Translations under genes and position numbers: made by a program
Assembly: GCA_030040055.1 (NCBI GenBank)
Contig: JASHUK010000177.1
Span: 1 to 24,048, forward strand
From: Nitrososphaerales archaeon
GTDB lineage: Archaea > Thermoproteota > Nitrososphaeria > Nitrososphaerales > Gagatemarchaeaceae
Length of the DNA: 24,048 nt
Direction of reading: 5' to 3'
Shown here: in pieces, positions 19,349 through 24,048 of the stretch
How positions within the stretch are numbered: the stretch's first letter is position 1
How the letters are laid out: each line of letters opens with the position of its first letter
Notes under the pieces: model-generated
The model's input: only the letters and a program-made list of their open reading frames with translations
Told to the model about the DNA's origin: nothing
The model's database searches: none

Positions 19349-21277
19349 CTACGAGCGCTGCTTCAGGTGGGTGTCGAACCAGCGGATGTAGTGGTTTAGC
19401 CTGGCCACCCTGTGCTTCGGCTTGCCGACCCTCGACAGGTCGTGGTTCTCCCCCGGGAAGAGCACCAGCTCGGCCTCCTTCCCGAGGCTCTTCAGGGCGG
19501 TAAAGAACTCCAGCCCCTCGACCATCCAGCAGCGGTAGTCTTCCATCGAGTGCACGATGAGGAGGGGGGTCTTGACGTTCTGGACGTACCTGATGGGGGA
19601 GTCGTTCAGCAGCTTCTCCTCGGCGTTCCAGGGGTCGCCGCCGATCTGGTCGCGCGTGAAGTAGGGCCCGATGTCAGAGGTCCCCCAGAAGCTCATCCAG
19701 TTGGCGATGCTCCTGTCGGTCACCGCGGCCCTGAACCGGTCGGTGTGCCCGACGGCCCAGTTGGTCATGAACCCGCCGTAAGAGCCTCCGGCTATGGCGA
19801 CCCTCCCCCCGTCGAGAGCGGGATGCGCCTTCAGCGCGTGGTCGAGCCCCTCGAGCAGGTCGTCGTAGTCCCTTGTCCCATACCTTCCGCGGATGTCCGC
19901 GAAGCTCTCCGAGTACCCGTCGCTCCCCCTCGGGTTCATGTAGACGACGCCGTATCCGGCGGCCGCGAAGGCCTGGAACTCGTGCACGTAGGCGCTGCCG
20001 AAGGCGGTCTTCGGCCCGCCGTGCACGTATAGGACGACGGGGACCTTCTTGGACCTCTTCCTCGGCAGCGTGACCCAGCCCTCGATGGTCTCCCCGTCCG
20101 AGGCCCTGAACGCGAACCTCTCCGAGGGTACGATGTCCAGCTCCTTCAGGTGGGGCTCGTTCAGCGCGGTCAGCCGCCTCTCCTTCGGACTCCTGGCGTA
20201 GACCTCCTCGGGGTGAGTCTGGTCCATGGCGACGAAGGCGATCGACCCCTTCACGACGTCGTATGCCTCTATGCTGCGGGCCCCGCCCAGGACAAGCTCG
20301 GGGGCGCCTCCGGGCCGGGTCCTGTACAGGTGCACGTCTGCCCCGTCCCCCTGCACGTAGTAGATCCCTTCCTCCCGCCAGGCGAGGTTGCCGGGGGCGT
20401 GCGCCTTCGCGCGGACGTCCGAGTTGAGCGAGTTCCCCTTGTTCCTGTCCACCTGGTCCATCATGGTCAGCCCCCCTTTGCTCGCGCCCGTCACCCAGAT
20501 CCTGTCGTGCGAGGCGAACCCTGAACGCAAATCGTTCCCGGCTACGGCGAGGCGGCTCCCGTCCGGACTCCAAGCGACGGCGGCCAGGGCCATGTTCGAG
20601 CGGGTCACCCTTCGTGTCCGCTTGGAACCGAGGTCAAGCACAAAGAGGTCGGTGATGTACGGGCGGCTGTCGTCCGCGGACGCGAGATAGGCGACCCTCT
20701 TCCCGTCGTTCGAGACGGCGAAGTCGTTCACGCTGAAACCGCCTCTGGTGAGCTGGACCGGCTTCCCTCCCTCCGCGGTAACAGAAAACAGGTGCATCCT
20801 CCCGTTGTAGGTGAAGCCCATCCCGTTGAACCAGAACGTCAGCCGCCGGATCACCTTGACGTCGTCCTTCTCCTTCTTCACCACCGGGGACATGAAGTAG
20901 ATCGTCTTGGAGTCCGGACCCCACTGGGGCCCGTCGACCCCCTCCGCCCTCTTCAGCAGCTGCCTGGCTTCGCCGCCCGACGCGGGTATCGAGTACAGGG
21001 CGCTCCCCTTCTCCTCCTTGGTGAAGCCTCTCTTGGAGACGAACAGGATCGACCTTCCGTCAGGGGACCACTGCGGGTCCTGGTCCCTCTTGCCCGTCGT
21101 GAACTGGACCGTCTCCCCCGACTTCATGCTGGACATGTACAGGTCGGAGTCATAGCAGTCGTCCTTGATGTTGGCCCTCCTCACCGAGAAGACGACCCTC
21201 TTGCCGTCGGGGGACAGGCTGGGAACGGAGAGCGCGGCGTACTTCTCGACGTCGGCGGGCCTTACCGGTCGCCTCAC
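19349..21277 (-). CDS. S9 family serine peptidase (acylaminoacyl-peptidase/prolyl-oligopeptidase type)
   Basis: A 642-aa protein from GTG 21277. The N-terminal part (about 1-380) is a WD-like beta-propeller with repeated SPDG(K/R) motifs. The C-terminal alpha/beta-hydrolase domain has the nucleophile S499 in GGSYGGF, acid D580 in HSMEDYR and H612 in GENHDLS, a complete S9 triad. It probably cleaves short peptides or N-acylated peptides in the cytosol. GTG 21277 is preferred over GTG 21349 because a TATA-like box lies about 27 nt upstream of it and the protein then starts RRPVRPADVEKYAAL, as S9C enzymes commonly do. It is followed 10 nt later by the SelB-like gene. Confidence 0.92.
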   Translation of the reverse strand: MRRPVRPADVEKYAALSVPSLSPDGKRVVFSVRRANIKDDCYDSDLYMSSMKSGETVQFTTGKRDQDPQWSPDGRSILFVSKRGFTKEEKGSALYSIPASGGEARQLLKRAEGVDGPQWGPDSKTIYFMSPVVKKEKDDVKVIRRLTFWFNGMGFTYNGRMHLFSVTAEGGKPVQLTRGGFSVNDFAVSNDGKRVAYLASADDSRPYITDLFVLDLGSKRTRRVTRSNMALAAVAWSPDGSRLAVAGNDLRSGFASHDRIWVTGASKGGLTMMDQVDRNKGNSLNSDVRAKAHAPGNLAWREEGIYYVQGDGADVHLYRTRPGGAPELVLGGARSIEAYDVVKGSIAFVAMDQTHPEEVYARSPKERRLTALNEPHLKELDIVPSERFAFRASDGETIEGWVTLPRKRSKKVPVVLYVHGGPKTAFGSAYVHEFQAFAAAGYGVVYMNPRGSDGYSESFADIRGRYGTRDYDDLLEGLDHALKAHPALDGGRVAIAGGSYGGFMTNWAVGHTDRFRAAVTDRSIANWMSFWGTSDIGPYFTRDQIGGDPWNAEEKLLNDSPIRYVQNVKTPLLIVHSMEDYRCWMVEGLEFFTALKSLGKEAELVLFPGENHDLSRVGKPKHRVARLNHYIRWFDTHLKQRS

Positions 21278-21297
21278 GGCCGACGCGCAGAACCAGG

Positions 21298-21309
21298 TTT
21301 TCTTATGCC
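21298..21309 (-). promoter_or_regulatory. TATA-like box for the S9 peptidase
   Basis: GGCATAAGAAAA on the - strand, centred about 27 nt upstream of GTG 21277. Confidence 0.55.
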
Positions 21310-21320
21310 TTCCCTCAAGC

Positions 21321-21330
21321 CTTAAAATCG
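21321..21330 (+). promoter_or_regulatory. TATA-like box for the FTR1-like gene
   Basis: CTTAAAATCG on the + strand, centred about 30 nt upstream of TTG 21355. Together with the - strand box at 21298-21309 it forms a compact divergent promoter. Confidence 0.5.
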
Positions 21331-21354
21331 ACCGCGAGAGCGAAAGCACGCAGG

Positions 21355-22020
21355 TTGTCGACGGTCGCCGTAGTCGCCTCCTTTCTGCTCGCCTTCAAGG
21401 CCGTGCTGGTGGAAGGGAGCGAGGTGGCGATCCTCTCGGTGGCGACGGTGAAGCAGCTCGGGAAGCGTAACGTCCTGCTCGGGCTGCTCTGCGGCGTGGC
21501 CGCCTCCCTCGCCGTCTTCCTGGCGGTCAGGACCGTATTCGTCCTGCTCCCCGACTTCCTTCCCGACATAGCCACCGGGGCGGTCATCCTCTACTTCTCC
21601 TACCGGTTCCTGAGGGGCTTCAGGCGATACTACTTCGGCAAGCGGTCGTTCAGGGACAAGATGCGGAAGGTCGAGGACGAGGTGGTCGCCAAGGACATGG
21701 CGAGGTACGGAGGCAGGAAGCCCGAGGTCGTCCCGTTCTCCCTGCTCAACTCCCTCCCCGTGTTCGCGACAACGCTAACCGAAGGGTTCGAGGCGAGCCT
21801 GGTGCTCGGCGCGGCCGGGACGATAGACTTCCAGTTCACCGTAATAGGGGCGCTGGCCAGCATAGCGCTGCTCGTCGTGGTATGCGCCGCGTCGTACGAG
21901 TACCTCCTGAAGGTCCCGCGGTGGGGGCTCGACCTCCTCGCCGGGAGCGTCCTGCTGGTCTTCGGGACGTACTTCCTCGCGAGCGGCCTCGTCTCCCTCG
22001 CCACTGCGGCGGGGCTTTGA
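21355..22020 (+). CDS. FTR1-like/COG4280-type membrane protein with two E-x-x-E motifs
   Basis: A 221-aa protein with about six hydrophobic helices in two similar halves separated by a basic loop (about 84-125). Each half carries an EGxE motif near the start of a helix: VEGSEVAIL (E20, E23) and TEGFEASLVLGAA (E143, E146). FTR1 iron permeases carry a related REGLE motif in the same two-fold arrangement, so a metal-ion transport role is plausible, but the Arg is absent and no oxidase partner is seen. The start is TTG 21355, with the hydrophobic helix beginning at once. It diverges from the S9 peptidase and converges with the M3 peptidase 6 nt away. Confidence 0.65.
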   Translation: MSTVAVVASFLLAFKAVLVEGSEVAILSVATVKQLGKRNVLLGLLCGVAASLAVFLAVRTVFVLLPDFLPDIATGAVILYFSYRFLRGFRRYYFGKRSFRDKMRKVEDEVVAKDMARYGGRKPEVVPFSLLNSLPVFATTLTEGFEASLVLGAAGTIDFQFTVIGALASIALLVVVCAASYEYLLKVPRWGLDLLAGSVLLVFGTYFLASGLVSLATAAGL

Positions 22021-22026
22021 CGGGGC

Positions 22027-23802
22027 CTACGAGTACTGCTTGATGACCCCGCGGAGCTCGCGGGAGTACTTCTCCAGCGTTTCGGGACCGAAATCCCACG
22101 GCAGCCCGGCCGACCGGAAGAGCTCCGGGAGCGGCTTCGTGTAGCCGAGCGAGAGCGCCCGCTTGTAAGCCGCGACCGCCCCCTTCGGGTCCTTGCGGTA
22201 ATGCATCCAGATCCCCAGCCCCCCTAGGTAGGCGATGCCGTATTCGATGTAGTAGAAGGGGAACTGGTAGATGTGGAGCTGGCGCTGCCAGCGCACCCGC
22301 ATCGCGGGCTCCAGCCCCTCGAAGCTCTCCGCCCCCTGGAACCGCCTGAATATGCGCGTCCAGGCGTCCGCCCTCTCCTTGACCGTGTGGTCCGGGTTCG
22401 TGTAGACCCAGTGCTGGAACGCGTCGACCGTCGCCACCCACGGGAAGAGCTTCACCGTGGAGACGGCCTCGTCCCAAGCCGACCGCCTCGCCTCCTTCGG
22501 GCCGTAGAACGTCCCCTCGAGGTGCTCGCCCCCGATGTGCTCCATCCCCGACGAGGCGACCTCGGCGAACTCCGCGGGGATGTTCTGCCCCGAGTCGTAG
22601 AAGGGGAGCCCGGCGTCCCTCATCAGGAAGGAGTGGAAGCTGTGCCCCGACTCGTGGAGCAGGGTCCTCATGTCGCCGTCGCGCTTCGCCGAGTTCATGA
22701 AGATGAACGGGAGCCGCACCTCGGAGAACTCGTCCTGGAACCCGCCGGGCGCCTTCCCCTTCCTGCTCTCGAGGTCGAGCAGGCCGAGGCTGACCATCCT
22801 CCTGAAGTACGACGAGAGGGTCGGGTCCACCTTGTCGAAGATCGCGACGCAACCCTTCAGCAGCTCCTCCGTCCTGTCGAAGGGGGCGAGGGGCTGCCTC
22901 CCGTCGGGGTCCACCTGGAGGTCCCAGGGCCTGAGGACGTCCAGGCCCATCCTCCTGCGCCTCTCCTCGTCCAGCTCCCGGCTGAGCGGCACGAAGTACT
23001 TCTCGACCGCGTCGTGGAACTTCACGCAGTCCTCGGGCGTGTAGTCGAACCTGTTCTTCAGTCGGAAGGCGTAGTCCCTGTAGTTGGAATAGCCCGCGTT
23101 CTTCGCCATCGCCGTCCTCACCTTCACCATGCGCGAGTAGATGTCGTCGAGGGCGGCCGCGTCCTCCTGGAGCCTTCCCTGGGTCAGCCGCCAGGTCTCC
23201 TCCCTCAGCCCCCTGTCGACCTCCTCCAGGAACTTCGCCATCTGCTGGATGGTCCTCTCCGACCCCCCGAACGGCACGGTCATCTTCCCCATCGTGCTCT
23301 GGTAGTTCTGGATCAGCTGGGCCTCCTCCTTTTCAAGCTGGACGTTCGCCTCCCTGAATATCTCGACGGTGTTCCTCCTGACCCGGTCCGTGACGGAGTA
23401 CTTCGCGGGGAGCTCCTTGGTCAGCGGCGAGGACGCGTACTTCTTCAGGAGCTCGAAGCTGGCCAGCTTGACCTTCGGCTCCAGCTCCTGGACGAATCTC
23501 TCGTAGGCCTGCCTGTACGCGGCGTCGTCGGTCTGCCTCGAGTAGTTCACCATGGCCAGGGCCTTCTGCTCGTATATCACGGCGGACAGCTCGTCTTCGT
23601 CGGCCATCCACTTCTCGAGGTCGGCCTCGGACTTGACCTGCCTGCTCTTCAGGTCTTCGTACAGCTCTGAGAGCGAATCCCAGTCGAACGGCATGCCCCG
23701 TGGGACGAACTTCCTCGGAAAGTCTCTCGGGAGCCTCGAGTAGTCGAACGCCGGCGCCTCGAACGCGCGCTCCGAATTCGGCCCTCCCTGAGGCTTCTGC
23801 AA
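22027..23802 (-). CDS. M3 family oligoendopeptidase (PepF-like zinc metallopeptidase)
   Basis: 591 aa, largely helical. The zinc motif is HESGHSFHSF (H383, E384, H387). The downstream Glu ligand is probably E414 in EFAEVASS. The segments WDLQVDP, RRMVSLGLLDLESRKGKAPGGF, YYIEYGIAYLG and the C-terminal YKRALSLGYTKPLPELFRSAGL are typical of PepF/M3B enzymes, which cut medium-size peptides in the cytosol. The length is normal. The start is TTG 23802, with a TATA-like box about 27 nt upstream. A nearby ATG at 23812 is out of frame. It ends 6 nt from the convergent FTR1-like gene. Confidence 0.93.
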   Translation of the reverse strand: MQKPQGGPNSERAFEAPAFDYSRLPRDFPRKFVPRGMPFDWDSLSELYEDLKSRQVKSEADLEKWMADEDELSAVIYEQKALAMVNYSRQTDDAAYRQAYERFVQELEPKVKLASFELLKKYASSPLTKELPAKYSVTDRVRRNTVEIFREANVQLEKEEAQLIQNYQSTMGKMTVPFGGSERTIQQMAKFLEEVDRGLREETWRLTQGRLQEDAAALDDIYSRMVKVRTAMAKNAGYSNYRDYAFRLKNRFDYTPEDCVKFHDAVEKYFVPLSRELDEERRRRMGLDVLRPWDLQVDPDGRQPLAPFDRTEELLKGCVAIFDKVDPTLSSYFRRMVSLGLLDLESRKGKAPGGFQDEFSEVRLPFIFMNSAKRDGDMRTLLHESGHSFHSFLMRDAGLPFYDSGQNIPAEFAEVASSGMEHIGGEHLEGTFYGPKEARRSAWDEAVSTVKLFPWVATVDAFQHWVYTNPDHTVKERADAWTRIFRRFQGAESFEGLEPAMRVRWQRQLHIYQFPFYYIEYGIAYLGGLGIWMHYRKDPKGAVAAYKRALSLGYTKPLPELFRSAGLPWDFGPETLEKYSRELRGVIKQYS

Positions 23803-23824
23803 TCCGGCCCATGGCGAGTCTGGG

Positions 23825-23833
23825 GAATATTAG
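23825..23833 (-). promoter_or_regulatory. TATA-like box for the M3 oligoendopeptidase
   Basis: CTAATATTC on the - strand, centred about 27 nt upstream of TTG 23802. No Shine-Dalgarno lies between. Confidence 0.6.
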
Positions 23834-24048
23834 TGTGTTTTCCCACTGCTGGTTGGTATTGAGGTTGAGCTCTGGTCGAGCCCAAATACGGCCAGGAGTT
23901 CGAACCGGAAGCCGGCGCGTTGAACGAGCCACAGAGACTCATTCAAAGAGCGCCTAAGGCTTCGGTCAAGGTTGAGATGAAAGGGCGTTTGGAGCCGTTC
24001 ATGTCGAAGTCATGAGCTAAGAGAGTTCGTGGATGAGCGACGCAAGGT
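23834..24048. other. Right-end region without a confident gene
   Basis: A short + frame, open from 23869 and ending at 24015, reads like protein (FEPEAGALNEPQRLIQR, later VEMKGRLEPFMSKS). It has only a TTG at 23920 as a start, giving 31 aa. It may be a small gene or the tail of a decayed one. A T-loop-like GTTCGAACC around 23898-23906 does not sit in a foldable tRNA on either strand. Nothing else is supported. Confidence 0.3.

Noticed and set aside
22273..23670. 465-codon + frame opposite the M3 peptidase
   Set aside because: It is an antisense shadow rich in Leu, Pro, Arg and Val; the - strand carries the HExxH motif and family-typical segments.
23880..23925. Possible tRNA because of a GTTCGAACC T-loop-like stretch
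   Set aside because: Neither strand gives a paired T stem, anticodon arm and acceptor stem around it.

Overview
The window is archaeal. It encodes a TFB-type transcription factor, deoxyhypusine synthase, an archaeal-style pilus ATPase with tandem T2SSF membrane proteins, a class III-signal pilin, a HerA-family ATPase, an AK6/Fap7-type kinase and a SelB-like EF-Tu relative. TATA-like boxes lie about 23-33 nt upstream of many start codons, often with no visible Shine-Dalgarno, which points to leaderless transcription. TTG and GTG starts are very common. Third codon positions are GC-rich in the core (about 4.5-23.8 kb) and less so at the left end (1-0.8 kb). The best guess is a GC-rich member of the Thermoproteota/TACK side, perhaps a peptide-using heterotroph. 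No rRNA is present, so the lineage is uncertain.

Left part (2-4464), accessory and surface genes, all on +: a partial secreted protein resembling G1 (eqolisin-like) peptidases, a SemiSWEET-like PQ-loop transporter, a small membrane-anchored protein followed at once by a membrane-tethered winged-helix regulator, and a 633-aa secreted protein with two Ig-like repeats.

Middle (4555-7863), housekeeping: a class V PLP enzyme converging stop-to-stop with deoxyhypusine synthase, then a TFB paralogue converging with the pilus locus.

Pilus locus (7823-14612): two divergent, tightly overlapping gene strings share one promoter region at 9794-9826. Leftward there are five small single-TM or pilin-like genes, one of only 33 aa hidden in overlaps. 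Rightward there is a FlaI/TadA-type ATPase, two TadB/TadC-like half-platform proteins, a 69-aa class III pilin with its own TATA box, and a HerA-like ATPase overlapping the pilin stop. I read this as an Epd/Tad-like archaeal pilus with an unusual HerA partner. No prepilin peptidase is in the window.

Right part (14672-23802), mostly on -: a soluble cyclase-FlgO-TPR protein of bacterial style, an AK6-type kinase with a small tail-anchored protein, MsrA, a SelB-like protein with a degenerate G domain, and an S9 peptidase. A divergent FTR1-like membrane protein and an M3 oligoendopeptidase follow. Two cytosolic peptidases plus the partial G1-like protein fit protein or peptide consumption (inference). 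No tRNA, CRISPR array, insertion sequence or origin was recognised.
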